Shown: positions 6,812 to 14,541 of the stretch, one piece after another
Layout: every line of letters starts with the position of its first letter
How positions within the stretch are numbered: the first letter of the stretch is position 1
Origin: Micromonospora sp. MA102
GTDB lineage: Bacteria > Actinomycetota > Actinomycetes > Mycobacteriales > Micromonosporaceae
NCBI RefSeq assembly: GCF_025460765.1
Contig: NZ_JAMWEG010000006.1
Coordinates: 310,001 to 374,000, forward strand
Reading direction: 5' to 3'
Length of the DNA stretch: 64,000 bases
Translations under genes and position numbers: made by a program
The notes under the pieces: model-generated
Told to the model about the DNA's origin: nothing
The model's database searches: none
The model's input: only the letters and a program-made list of their open reading frames with translations

Positions 6812-7837
6812 ATGCGGGTGGGTACGGGGCGGGCGGTGGCGGCCGGGTGGGTGCGGGAGGCGATGCGCCGGGACCCGTCGATCGGGGGCGCGTTCTTCAG
6901 CGGGTCGACGGTGGGTCTGCCGGACGGGGCGGAACTGCCGGCGTCCTCGGATGTCGACGTGCTGCTGGTGCGGGACGCCCCGGCGGCGAAGGTGGGCAAG
7001 TTCCGCCACGGCGGGGTGCTCCTGGAGGTCTCGGCGCTGACGTGGGCGGAGCTGGGGTCGCCTGAGGAGGTGCTGGGGTCGTGGGTGTTCGCGCCGATGT
7101 TCCGCACGGACACGGTGATCGCGGACCCGTCGGGCCGGCTGGCGGTGATCCGGGACCGGGTGGCGGCCGGGTTCGCGGATCCGGTGTGGGTGCGTCGCCG
7201 GTGTGCCGGGGTGCGGCGGCGGATCGAGGGCGGGTTGGCGCGGCTGGACGGGCGCGCGCCGCTGCACGACCAGGTGCTGGGGTGGGTGTTCCCGACGTCG
7301 CTGCTGGCGGTGCTGCCGGCGGTGGCGGGGTTGCGGGATCCGACGGTGCGGCGGCGGTACCTGCGGGCGCGGGAGGTGCTGGCCGGGTACGGGTTCGCCG
7401 ACCGGTACGAGGAGTTGCTGGCGTCGTTGGACGGCGGTGGGGTGGGTCCGGGCCGGGTGCGGGAGCACCTGGCGGGGTTGGCGGTGACGTTCGACGAGGC
7501 GGCGCGGGTGGCGCGTACCCCGTTTCCGTTCGTGGCGGACCTGTCGGCGGCGGGGCGGCCGGTGGTGCTGGACGGGAGCGCGGAGCTGGTGGCGGCGGGC
7601 GCGCACCGGGAGGCGATGTTCTGGGTGGTGGTGACGTACGGGCGGTGTCACGCGGTGCTGGCGGTGGACGCGCCGGAGCGGGAGCGGGTGTTGCGCCCGG
7701 CGTTCGAGGCGGCGTTGGCGGATCTTCGGGTGGCGTCGGTGGCGGAGCGGCGGCGGCGGGCGGCGGCGCTGCTGGGGTCGTTGCCGCGGTGGCAGGCGGT
7801 GGCGGATGCGGTCGTGGAGCGGGCTGTGGCAGGCTGA
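6812..7837 (+). CDS. Nucleotidyltransferase-fold protein
   Basis: A 341-residue protein with a pol-beta-type nucleotidyltransferase signature: FFSGSTVGLPDGAELP followed by SSDVDVLLV, giving the GS motif and the metal-binding D-x-D. The rest is helical and may bind the acceptor, as in DNA-pol-beta-like and aminoglycoside-nucleotidyltransferase-like proteins. ATG at 6812 (MRVGTGRAV) is the likely start; a TTG at 6770 overlapping the tetR stop would add 14 residues. It is followed by a riboswitch and folD. Codon use is strongly G-ending with many TTG codons, unlike genes after 11 kb. Substrate unknown. Confidence 0.75.
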   Translation: MRVGTGRAVAAGWVREAMRRDPSIGGAFFSGSTVGLPDGAELPASSDVDVLLVRDAPAAKVGKFRHGGVLLEVSALTWAELGSPEEVLGSWVFAPMFRTDTVIADPSGRLAVIRDRVAAGFADPVWVRRRCAGVRRRIEGGLARLDGRAPLHDQVLGWVFPTSLLAVLPAVAGLRDPTVRRRYLRAREVLAGYGFADRYEELLASLDGGGVGPGRVREHLAGLAVTFDEAARVARTPFPFVADLSAAGRPVVLDGSAELVAAGAHREAMFWVVVTYGRCHAVLAVDAPERERVLRPAFEAALADLRVASVAERRRRAAALLGSLPRWQAVADAVVERAVAG

Positions 7838-7840
7838 GGG

Positions 7841-7912
7841 GTGAACGCGACTGGCGGCACGGGGATGGGCAACCATCGGGGAGCTCGGCGCGGGGGTCGA
7901 CCGCCTGGGCCT
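7841..7912 (+). promoter_or_regulatory. ZTP (pfl) riboswitch
   Basis: The leader of folD carries the hallmark segments of the pfl/ZTP aptamer in order: CGACTGGCG (7848-7856), a hairpin GGATGGGCAACCATC, the GGGAGC element (about 7878-7883), then CCGCCTGGGC (7901-7910). About 20 bases separate the aptamer from the folD ATG, too few for a separate terminator. This suggests control at ribosome access. ZTP/ZMP signals 10-formyl-THF shortage, which fits folD as the regulated gene. Fine boundaries are approximate. Confidence 0.85.
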
Positions 7913-7930
7913 CCGTGGGCGGGGTGCGGC

Positions 7931-8812
7931 ATGTCTTCTTCGGGTACGACGACGGCACGGTTGCTGCCGGGTGCGCCGGTGGCGGCGCAGGTGTTGGCGG
8001 AGGTCGCCGAGTCGGTGGTGGCGTTGCGCGCGGCGGGGGTGACGCCGGCGTTGGCGACGGTGCTGGTGGGCGACGACGACGCGAGCGCGGGTTACATCCG
8101 GATCAAGCAGCGGCAGGCGGCGGAGCTGGGTTTCGTGTCGCCGCACGTGCATCTGCGGGCGTCGGCGTCGCAGGCGGATCTGCACGCGGTGCTGGCGGAT
8201 TTCAACGCGGACAAGGCCGTGCACGGGGTGCTGGTGCAGTATCCGATTCCGGGTCACCTGGACTATGACCGGGCTCTGGCGGAGCTGGACCCGGACAAGG
8301 ACGTGGACGGGATGCATCCGGTGAACATGGGCCGGTTGGCGTTGGGGTTGCCGGGTCCGTTGCCGTGCACGCCGGCGGGGATCGAGGCGTTGCTGGCGTT
8401 CCACGGGGTGCCGGTGGCGGGCCGGGAGGTGGTGATCCTGGGTCGGGGCGCCACGCTGGGCCGGCCGTTGGCGATGTTGCTGGCGCAGAAGCGGCCGACG
8501 GCGAACGCGGCGGTGACGGTGGTGCACACGGGTGTGCCGGACTGGCCGCGGTACACGCGGCGGGCGGACATCCTGGTGGCGGCGGCCGGGGTGCCGGGGA
8601 TCATCCAGCCGGAGCATGTGCGTCCGGGTGGTGTGGTGGTCGGCGGCGGGGTGCGGTACGAGGGGCGGCGGTTGCTGCCGGACGTGGACGAGTCGTGTGC
8701 CGAGGTGGCGGGGGCGATCACGCCGCGGGTCGGCGGGGTGGGTCCGACGACGGTGGCGATGTTGTTCCGCAACGCGGTGCGCGCGGCGGAGCGGGCGTCC
8801 GGGCTGGGCTGA
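7931..8812 (+). CDS. folD: Bifunctional methylene-THF dehydrogenase/cyclohydrolase
   Basis: A 293-residue FolD that interconverts 5,10-methylene-THF and 10-formyl-THF, supplying one-carbon units for purines. The catalytic pair Y55/K59 is seen in AGYIRIKQ; VQYPIPGH and DPDKDVDGMHPVN follow as the substrate-site motifs. The NADP-binding loop is GRGATLGRPLAMLL, where most FolDs have GRSxxVGxP, a mild variation. The C-terminal PRVGGVGPTTVAML is canonical. ATG at 7931 is the start because the bases upstream form the ZTP riboswitch, although the frame stays open through it. It converges on the following gene with 12 bases between stops. Confidence 0.96.
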   Translation: MSSSGTTTARLLPGAPVAAQVLAEVAESVVALRAAGVTPALATVLVGDDDASAGYIRIKQRQAAELGFVSPHVHLRASASQADLHAVLADFNADKAVHGVLVQYPIPGHLDYDRALAELDPDKDVDGMHPVNMGRLALGLPGPLPCTPAGIEALLAFHGVPVAGREVVILGRGATLGRPLAMLLAQKRPTANAAVTVVHTGVPDWPRYTRRADILVAAAGVPGIIQPEHVRPGGVVVGGGVRYEGRRLLPDVDESCAEVAGAITPRVGGVGPTTVAMLFRNAVRAAERASGLG

Positions 8813-8824
8813 CGGCCCGGCGGG

Positions 8825-9610
8825 TCAGCCGAGGTCGACGATGAGCGGCCGGTGGTCGGAGATGGTGGACAGCGGGGTGTGCACGGCGGTGACCGGGGGC
8901 AGCCGGTGCAGGCCGCGCCGGTCGGCGAGGATGTGGTCGAGCTGCACCCGGGGTTGACCGGCCGGGTAGGTGGACCGGCGGCCCAGGGGTCGCCAGCGGG
9001 TCAGCAGCGCGGCGGGTCCGGCGGGCAGGTTGAGGTCGCCGAGGAGGATCCGCGGGGCGGGCAGCGCGCGGAGGGCGCGCACGACGCGGCGCAGTTGCAG
9101 CATGTTCCAGCCGGGCACGAAGGACAGGTGGGTGGCGGCGACGGTGAGCGGCCCGTGCGGGGTGTCGAGGACGGCGGCGAGGACGACGCGGGGTTCGTCG
9201 CGGAGCAGCACGAGCCCGCCGCCGGGGCCGGGGACGTAGATCGGTGAGCGGACGGGGGCGGGTCGCAGTCGGGTGACCTGCCAGGAGCGGACCGGGTGGC
9301 GGCTGACGAGGCCGACGCCGTAGAGGGGTTCGCCGTGGCCGTCGTCGTCGTGGGTCAGCGGGCGGAACTGTTCGCCGGGGGTGCCGACGACGGCGGCGGC
9401 GAAGCGGTGTTCGGGGGCGTCGAGGGCGCGGGCGGCGATGGCGGTGAGGTCGAGGCGGCCGCTGCGGGTCTGGTCGCGGTCGACCTCCTGCAGGGCGAGG
9501 ACGTCGGCGTCGAGTGCGGTGACGGCGGCGGCGAGCCGGTCGGGGTCGACGAGCCCGTCGGTGAGGGACCGGCCGTGCAGCAGGTTGAAGGTGGCCAGGC
9601 GCACCTGCAC
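8825..9610 (-). CDS. Endonuclease/exonuclease/phosphatase (EEP) family protein
   Basis: A 261-residue EEP-fold metal-dependent phosphoesterase. Recognisable motifs: RLATFNLLHG at the N-terminus (metal-site Asn), LALQEVDRDQ (metal Glu), VAATHLSFVP, ILLGDLNLP (catalytic Asp/Asn), QLDHIL and the terminal SDHRPLIVDL (catalytic His). All key residues are present. There is no signal peptide, so it is probably cytoplasmic. The family includes DNA repair nucleases, sphingomyelinase-like and inositol-phosphatase-like enzymes; the substrate cannot be chosen here. GTG start; 29 bases separate it from the divergent small ORF. Confidence 0.9.
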   Translation of the reverse strand: MQVRLATFNLLHGRSLTDGLVDPDRLAAAVTALDADVLALQEVDRDQTRSGRLDLTAIAARALDAPEHRFAAAVVGTPGEQFRPLTHDDDGHGEPLYGVGLVSRHPVRSWQVTRLRPAPVRSPIYVPGPGGGLVLLRDEPRVVLAAVLDTPHGPLTVAATHLSFVPGWNMLQLRRVVRALRALPAPRILLGDLNLPAGPAALLTRWRPLGRRSTYPAGQPRVQLDHILADRRGLHRLPPVTAVHTPLSTISDHRPLIVDLG

Positions 9611-9639
9611 ACCCTACGTCCGCGTGGCAGGCTTGCCCG

Positions 9640-9726
9640 GTGCTGAAGGCGTTGCTGTGTTCGATGCTGGTGTTCGTGACGGTGGCGTCGTTGGGGTTGT
9701 GGCTGCGGCGGCTGCGGGGGCGTTGA
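9640..9726 (+). CDS. Possible 28-residue single-span membrane peptide
   Basis: A GTG-initiated frame of 28 codons encodes MLKALLCSMLVFVTVASLGLW followed by a basic Arg/Leu tail with five Arg. The composition is a single hydrophobic span with a positive inside-facing end, like known small bacterial membrane proteins. No good ribosome binding site is visible, so it could be leaderless or not translated. It sits between an EEP-family gene and a TauE-type transporter gene on the same strand as the latter. Evidence is only the composition and the neat frame. Confidence 0.35.
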   Translation: MLKALLCSMLVFVTVASLGLWLRRLRGR

Positions 9727-9789
9727 GCTGCGGTGAGGCTGGCCACACGCCCGCCCGCCGCGGTGCCGGGGTGGGCAGAATGGCGGCCC

Positions 9790-10563
9790 GTGGATCCTGT
9801 GTCGCTGACGACCCTGTTGACCGCGGCCGCTCTGGCGGGCTGGGTGGACGCCGTGGTGGGCGGCGGTGGCCTGTTGCTGTTGCCGGCGTTGCTGCTGGGC
9901 GCGCCGGGGGTGCCGGTGGCGACGGCGTTGGGCACGAACAAGCTGGCCGCGATCTTCGGCACGTCGACGGCGGCGGTGACGTACGCGCGGCGCACGAAGC
10001 TGGACTGGGCGGTGGCGGGTCCGGCGGCCGGGTTGGCGGTGGTGACGGCCGGGGTGGGCGCGGCGCTGGCGGGTGCGGTGCCGGCGGGGGCGTACCGGCC
10101 GGTGGTGCTGGCGGTGCTGGTGTCGGTGGCGGTGTTCGTGTTGACCCGGCCGCGGCTGGGGGTGGTGTCGTATCCGGCGCGGCGCACGCCGGTGCGGGTG
10201 GCCACGGCGGTGGCGGTGGCGGGTCTGGGCATCGCCCTGTACGACGGGTTGATCGGCCCGGGCACGGGGACGTTCCTGGTGGTGGCGTTCACCGCGCTGG
10301 TCGGGGCGGATTTCGTGCACGCCTCGGCGATGGCGAAGGTGGTCAACGCGGGCACGAACCTGGGGGCGCTTGTGGTGTTCGCGGCGACCGGGCACGTGTG
10401 GTGGCTGCTGGGCGCGGCGATGGCGGTGTGCAACGTCGCCGGGGCGGCGGTGGGCGCGCGGATGGCGTTGCGGCGCGGGTCGGGTTTCGTGCGGGTGGTG
10501 CTGCTGGTGGTGGTGCTGGCGCTGGTGGGCAAGCTGGGCTACGACCAGTGGGTGGCGGCGTGA
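9790..10563 (+). CDS. TauE/SafE-family membrane transporter
   Basis: A 257-residue integral membrane protein of the TauE/SafE (DUF81) family, proposed exporters or importers of small sulfonates and other anions. The family hallmark is at the N-terminus: GWVDAVVGGGGLLLLPALL, then ATALGTNKLAAIFGT. Its second repeat has GLGIALYDGLIGPGTGTFLVVAF. About seven to eight hydrophobic spans can be counted. GTG at 9790 (VDPVSLTTLLTA) starts right at the first helix; an earlier in-frame GTG at 9733 would add 19 polar residues. Substrate unknown. Confidence 0.88.
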   Translation: MDPVSLTTLLTAAALAGWVDAVVGGGGLLLLPALLLGAPGVPVATALGTNKLAAIFGTSTAAVTYARRTKLDWAVAGPAAGLAVVTAGVGAALAGAVPAGAYRPVVLAVLVSVAVFVLTRPRLGVVSYPARRTPVRVATAVAVAGLGIALYDGLIGPGTGTFLVVAFTALVGADFVHASAMAKVVNAGTNLGALVVFAATGHVWWLLGAAMAVCNVAGAAVGARMALRRGSGFVRVVLLVVVLALVGKLGYDQWVAA

Positions 10564-10595
10564 GGCGCTGACCGGCGGCGTGTGATCATCGGCGG

Positions 10596-11369
10596 GTGGC
10601 TGTCCGCGCCGAACACGACCGTGCCGTCCTCGCCGAGCTGCTGGACCGGGATCCGGTGTTGCACGCGTACCAGTTGGGCGACCTGGACGACTTCTTCTGG
10701 CCGTACACGTCGTGGTTCCGGCGGGGTGACGAGGTGGTGCTGCTATACCACGGTGTCGAGCTGCCCACGCTGCTGGCGTTCGCGCCGCCGGAGCGCGCCG
10801 GGGACCTGGCGGCGCTGCTGGCCGAGGCGGCGCCGGTGCTGCCGGCCCGGCTGTGGGCGCACCTCTCCCCCGGCCTGGCCGCCACCCTGTCCCGCTGGTA
10901 CGCGGTGTCCGACGCCGCCGCGCACCACCGGATGGCGTTGACCGACCCGGCGCGGCTGGCCGCGGTGGCCCCGGCCGGGGAGCCGCTGGGCCGCGCCGAC
11001 CTGCCGGAGCTGCGGGAGTTGTACGCGGCCGCGTACCCGGGCAACTGGTTCGACCCGCGGATGCTGGACACCGGCCGGTACGTCGGGGTGCGGGAGGGCG
11101 GCCGCCTCGTCGCGGTGGCCGGGGTGCACGTGTGGTCCCCGAAGTGGCGGGTGGCGGCGCTGGGCAACGTGACCACCCACCCGGACGCGCGGGGGCGGGG
11201 GCTGGCCGGGGCGGCGGTGGCCGCGGTGTGCGCGGGGCTGCGGGCCACCGTCGACCACGTCACGCTCAACGTCCAGGCGGACAACGCCGCGGCGGTGCGC
11301 CTCTACGCGCGGCTCGGCTTCACCCGGGTGGCCGATTTCACCGAGTGCGCGCTGCGCCGCCTTCCGTGA
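10596..11369 (+). CDS. GNAT-family N-acetyltransferase
   Basis: A 257-residue protein whose C-terminal half (about 160-257) is a GNAT acetyltransferase. The acetyl-CoA pyrophosphate loop is ALGNVTTHPDARGRGLAGAAV, and VQADNAAAVRLYARLGF is the usual motif B ending in the LGF turn. The N-terminal half (LLDRDPVLHAYQLGDLDDFFW) resembles the extra domain of DUF4081-type GNATs. No partner gene indicates the acceptor. GTG start at 10596, 32 bases after the transporter stop, so co-transcription is likely. Base use changes from G-rich to C-rich part-way through the gene. Confidence 0.88.
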   Translation: MAVRAEHDRAVLAELLDRDPVLHAYQLGDLDDFFWPYTSWFRRGDEVVLLYHGVELPTLLAFAPPERAGDLAALLAEAAPVLPARLWAHLSPGLAATLSRWYAVSDAAAHHRMALTDPARLAAVAPAGEPLGRADLPELRELYAAAYPGNWFDPRMLDTGRYVGVREGGRLVAVAGVHVWSPKWRVAALGNVTTHPDARGRGLAGAAVAAVCAGLRATVDHVTLNVQADNAAAVRLYARLGFTRVADFTECALRRLP

Positions 11370-11528
11370 CCGGCTGACCGCTCAGTCTGTGCTGTCCAGC
11401 CGCCACGCCGGGTCAACAACCCGACCCTGACCTGGGCTTGTGTCTGACCGGCCCGGCGCGGCCCAGCCCCTAGCGTCTGCCTTCGAGGCCGCGCCCGGGG
11501 CGGGCGCGGCGGAGCTGAAGGAGACACG

Positions 11529-13103
11529 ATGGGTTTCACGACAGTGCCCCGGGGGCGAAGAACGGCGGTGACGGTGGCCGCCGCGGTGACCGCGTTGGTC
11601 ACCGTGGTGGCCACGCCCGCCTGGGCGGCGCCCGGCGTCGACCCGGCCACCGTGGACCGGTCCGCCGATCCCGGCGCGACGATCCCGATCAGCAAGGTGG
11701 TCTCGACGCCGCCGATCCCACCGAACCCGGACGTGGTGCTGCTGGTCGACACGACCGGCAGCATGGGCCCGGCGATCGCGAACGTCCGCACCAACCTGCA
11801 GCAGGTGATCACCAACGTGCGGGGGGCGCAGCCCAGCGCGCAGTTCGCGGTGGCCTCCTACCGGGACGAGGGCGACGGCGCGGAGCTCTTCCGGGTCCGG
11901 CAGAACCTCACGGCCGACGCCACCGCGCTGCAGGACGCCGTGGACGGTCTGGCCGCGGGGGGCGGCGGGGACGTCCCGGAGGCGTGGGTGAACGGGCTGT
12001 TCCAGGTCTCCGACGGGGGCATCGCCTACCGCTCGGGCAGCAGCCGGATCGTGGTGCTGGTCGGCGACGCGCCCAGCCACGACCCGAGCGCCGGGCACAC
12101 CCTGGCGCAGGCGACCGCCGCGCTGCTGGCCGACGACGCCCGCGTGCTGGCGGTCGACGTCACCGGCGGTGGCGGCGGCCTGGACGCGTCCGGCCAGGCC
12201 ACCGACGTGGCGGCCGCCACCGGCGGGCAGGTGGTCGGCAGCGCCCCGGACACGGTCACCGCGGCGATCCTGTCCGGGCTGCGGGACCTCGACGTGACCG
12301 TCACCCCGCAGATGGCCTGCGACGCGGGCCTGTCGGTGGGCTTCGACGCGCCGTCGAGGACCCAGCAGAGCGGCACCGACGTGCCGTTCGCCGAGACCAT
12401 CACGGTCGCCGGCGACGCCCCGCAGGGCGCCACCCTGCACTGCACGGTGGACTTCCTGCTCAACGGCCTCTCCGGGGGGCCGGCGTTCGTCGAGCACATC
12501 ACGGTGACGGTCAACGACGTGACCCCGCCGACCGTGGTCGTCGACGACCGGACCGTGGAGGCGACCAGCCCCGCCGGCGCGGTGATCAACTACCCGGCGA
12601 GCGCCACCGACAACGTCGACGGCCCGCTCACCCCGACCTGCGCGCCGCCGCCCGGCAGCACCTTCCCGCTGGGCGCCACCACGGTCACCTGCACCGCCAC
12701 CGACGCCGCCGGCAACACCGGCAGCGACACCGCGGTGATGCGGGTGGTCGACACCACGGCGCCGACCACGCAGTGCGTGCCGACCAACAACCCGAGCGGC
12801 GGCACCATCCCCGGCTCGTACAACCCGGACGGGTTCTACCAGCTGACCTCGACGGACATCGTCGACACGGCGGTCCAGGTCTACATCGCCGACGCCGCCG
12901 ACCCGTCGGTGCGCTTCGGCCCGTTCCCGGCCGGCACGAAGATCAAGCTGGTGCAGGCGCCGGGCGCGCAGTCCCGGGTCAAGGACGGCACCGGCGACAT
13001 CGACTACAAGGTGACGCTGCGCGGCGACGCGATCATCACCGGCGTGGACGACTCCGGTAACACCTCGACCGCGACCTGTCTGGTGGCCCCGCCGCCGAAG
13101 TGA
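11529..13103 (+). CDS. Secreted von Willebrand factor A / HYR-domain protein
   Basis: A 524-residue exported protein. It begins with a signal peptide (Arg-rich n-region GRRTAV, hydrophobic core, cleavage near TPAWA-AP at about residue 37). A vWA domain (about 60-255) carries the MIDAS motif DTTGSMG and a later VVVLVGDAPSHDP strand, giving a metal-dependent adhesion site. A HYR/Ig-like module (about 335-410) has the typical ATDNVDGPLTP and TFPLGATTVTCTATDAAGN motifs. The last 100 residues are an extra beta-rich region with paired Cys. No sortase signal or membrane anchor is visible, so it is likely released or loosely bound to the wall. GAAGGAGA precedes the ATG. Confidence 0.9.
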   Translation: MGFTTVPRGRRTAVTVAAAVTALVTVVATPAWAAPGVDPATVDRSADPGATIPISKVVSTPPIPPNPDVVLLVDTTGSMGPAIANVRTNLQQVITNVRGAQPSAQFAVASYRDEGDGAELFRVRQNLTADATALQDAVDGLAAGGGGDVPEAWVNGLFQVSDGGIAYRSGSSRIVVLVGDAPSHDPSAGHTLAQATAALLADDARVLAVDVTGGGGGLDASGQATDVAAATGGQVVGSAPDTVTAAILSGLRDLDVTVTPQMACDAGLSVGFDAPSRTQQSGTDVPFAETITVAGDAPQGATLHCTVDFLLNGLSGGPAFVEHITVTVNDVTPPTVVVDDRTVEATSPAGAVINYPASATDNVDGPLTPTCAPPPGSTFPLGATTVTCTATDAAGNTGSDTAVMRVVDTTAPTTQCVPTNNPSGGTIPGSYNPDGFYQLTSTDIVDTAVQVYIADAADPSVRFGPFPAGTKIKLVQAPGAQSRVKDGTGDIDYKVTLRGDAIITGVDDSGNTSTATCLVAPPPK

Positions 13104-13119
13104 CCCGTCGCGACCGAAC

Positions 13120-13155
13120 GTGCGGGGGTGGCCGGCGTGCCGGCCACCCCCGCAC
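13120..13155. terminator. Strong bidirectional terminator hairpin
   Basis: Two perfect 17-base complementary arms (13120-13136 and 13139-13155), separated by GT, lie between the convergent stops at 13103 and 13163. The RNA would form a very stable GC stem without a U-tract, the usual actinobacterial style. Confidence 0.75.
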
Positions 13156-13162
13156 CTCGCGG

Positions 13163-13672
13163 TCAGCGGCCCCGGCTGGGCGAGTCGAACCGGCCGGCGC
13201 GGATCTCCCGCAGCGCCCGGCGGCGGGCGTCGCCGCGCAGCGTGTCCACGTACAGGCGGCCGTGCAGGTGGTCGGTCTCGTGCTGCAGGGCGCGGGCCAG
13301 GAATCCGCTGCCGGCGATGGTGAGCGGCTGGCCGTGCTGGTCGAAGCCGCGGGCGGTGGCGTGCATGGCCCGCTGGGTCGGGAAGTACAGCCCGGGGATG
13401 GACAGGCAGCCCTCGTCGTCGTCCTGGCGCTCCTCGGACAGCTCCAGGGTGGGGTTGACGAGGTGGCCGCGGTGCCCGTCGGCGTCGTAGACGAACACCT
13501 GCGCGTTGACCCCGATCTGCGGGGCCGCCACGCCGGCCCGGCCGGGCGCGCCGAGCAGCGTGTCCATGAGGTCCTGCACGAGCGCGCGCAGGTCGGCGTC
13601 GAAACTGGTCACCGGCTCGGACGGCGTGCGCAGCACGGGGTCGCCGATGATCCGGATCGGGCGCATAGTCAT
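13163..13672 (-). CDS. def: Peptide deformylase
   Basis: A 169-residue peptide deformylase that removes the N-formyl group from nascent proteins. All three motifs are present: GVAAPQIGV (usual form GxGLAAxQ), EGCLSIPG with metal ligand C89, and QHETDHLHG with ligands H131 and H135 and the catalytic Glu. The start MTMRPIRIIGDPVLR is typical. It is convergent with the vWA protein gene, separated by a strong hairpin, and followed by the TetR gene on the same strand 10 bases upstream. Many actinomycetes carry two or more def genes; this one is not next to fmt. Confidence 0.95.
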   Translation of the reverse strand: MTMRPIRIIGDPVLRTPSEPVTSFDADLRALVQDLMDTLLGAPGRAGVAAPQIGVNAQVFVYDADGHRGHLVNPTLELSEERQDDDEGCLSIPGLYFPTQRAMHATARGFDQHGQPLTIAGSGFLARALQHETDHLHGRLYVDTLRGDARRRALREIRAGRFDSPSRGR

Positions 13673-13682
13673 GCCCGGAAGG

Positions 13683-14471
13683 CTAGCCGCCCGTTACCCC
13701 GGCGGGTGCGGTACCCGCCCGGTCGCGGACCAGGACCTCGACGCCGTCGAGCAGGCGGGCCAGCCCGAACTCGAAGGCAAGGGCCGGGTCGCCGGTGGCC
13801 TGGTACTCCTGCCCGGCGGTGGTGCCGATCCGGGCGGCGAGGGGGAACCGGTTCGGGTCGAGGACCTTCTCCAGGTACGGGGCGTGCGCGTGCCACCACT
13901 GCTGCTCGGTCATCCCGGTGTGCCGGGTGGCCTGGGCGGCCTCCACGGCGGGGCGGGCGGCGCCGTGGACGTAGCCGGTGACCAGGGTGATCACGGCGTC
14001 CATCTCCAGGTCGGTCAGGCCGATGCCGTCGACGGCGCGCAGTTCGTACTCGTACTTGGCGATCAGGTTCGGGCCCAGCGGCGGGCGGGTGGTGGCGACC
14101 TGCAGCAGCCACGGGTGGCGCAGGTAGAGGGCGAAGTTCTCCCGGGCGATCTGCGCCAGCCGGCCCCGCCAGCCGCCCGGGACCTGCTCGGGGCGGGCGG
14201 TCTCGCCGTAGACGGTGTCGAGCATGACGTCGAGCAGTTCGCCCTTGCCGGGCACGTGCGTGTAGAGGGTCATGGTGCCCACCCCGAGCCGCTCGGCGAC
14301 GCGGCGCATCGACAGCGCGGCCAGCCCCTCGGCGTCGGCGACCTCGATGGCCGCGCGCACGATCCGCTCCACGGAGAGGTCGCCGCCCTTGCGGCTGACC
14401 TTCTCCCGGGTACGCCAGAGCAGGGCGAGGCTGCGCGCCGGGTCCCCGGTGCCGCTGTACTCGGTGGTCAC
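13683..14471 (-). CDS. TetR-family regulator of the adjacent ABC exporter
   Basis: A 262-residue TetR regulator. A linker of about 30 residues precedes the HTH SVERIVRAAIEVADAEGLAALSMRRVAERLGVGTMTLYTHVPGK, ending with the YxHVP signature of the subgroup whose C-terminal domain is TetR_C_1-like. Start is GTG at 14471; the open frame runs far upstream but overlaps the divergent ABC gene. The 70-base divergent gap holds a CGGTACG/CGTACCG palindrome. Divergence from an ABC-2 drug exporter strongly suggests that it represses the exporter until a substrate drug binds, as in many drug-pump regulators (inference). Confidence 0.9.
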   Translation of the reverse strand: MTTEYSGTGDPARSLALLWRTREKVSRKGGDLSVERIVRAAIEVADAEGLAALSMRRVAERLGVGTMTLYTHVPGKGELLDVMLDTVYGETARPEQVPGGWRGRLAQIARENFALYLRHPWLLQVATTRPPLGPNLIAKYEYELRAVDGIGLTDLEMDAVITLVTGYVHGAARPAVEAAQATRHTGMTEQQWWHAHAPYLEKVLDPNRFPLAARIGTTAGQEYQATGDPALAFEFGLARLLDGVEVLVRDRAGTAPAGVTGG

Positions 14472-14507
14472 TCGCCGACTGTACCGACCCTCTTGTCGTA
14501 TGGTGTA

Positions 14508-14522
14508 CGGTACGCCGTACCG
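14508..14522. promoter_or_regulatory. Palindromic operator between tetR and the ABC exporter
   Basis: CGGTACG (14508-14514) and CGTACCG (14516-14522) form a perfect inverted repeat around a single C in the 70-base gap between the divergent genes. Size and position fit a TetR operator that would control both transcripts. Further GTAC-rich half-sites lie beside it. Confidence 0.6.
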
Positions 14523-14541
14523 GACGAGGAGCGGAGGGACC

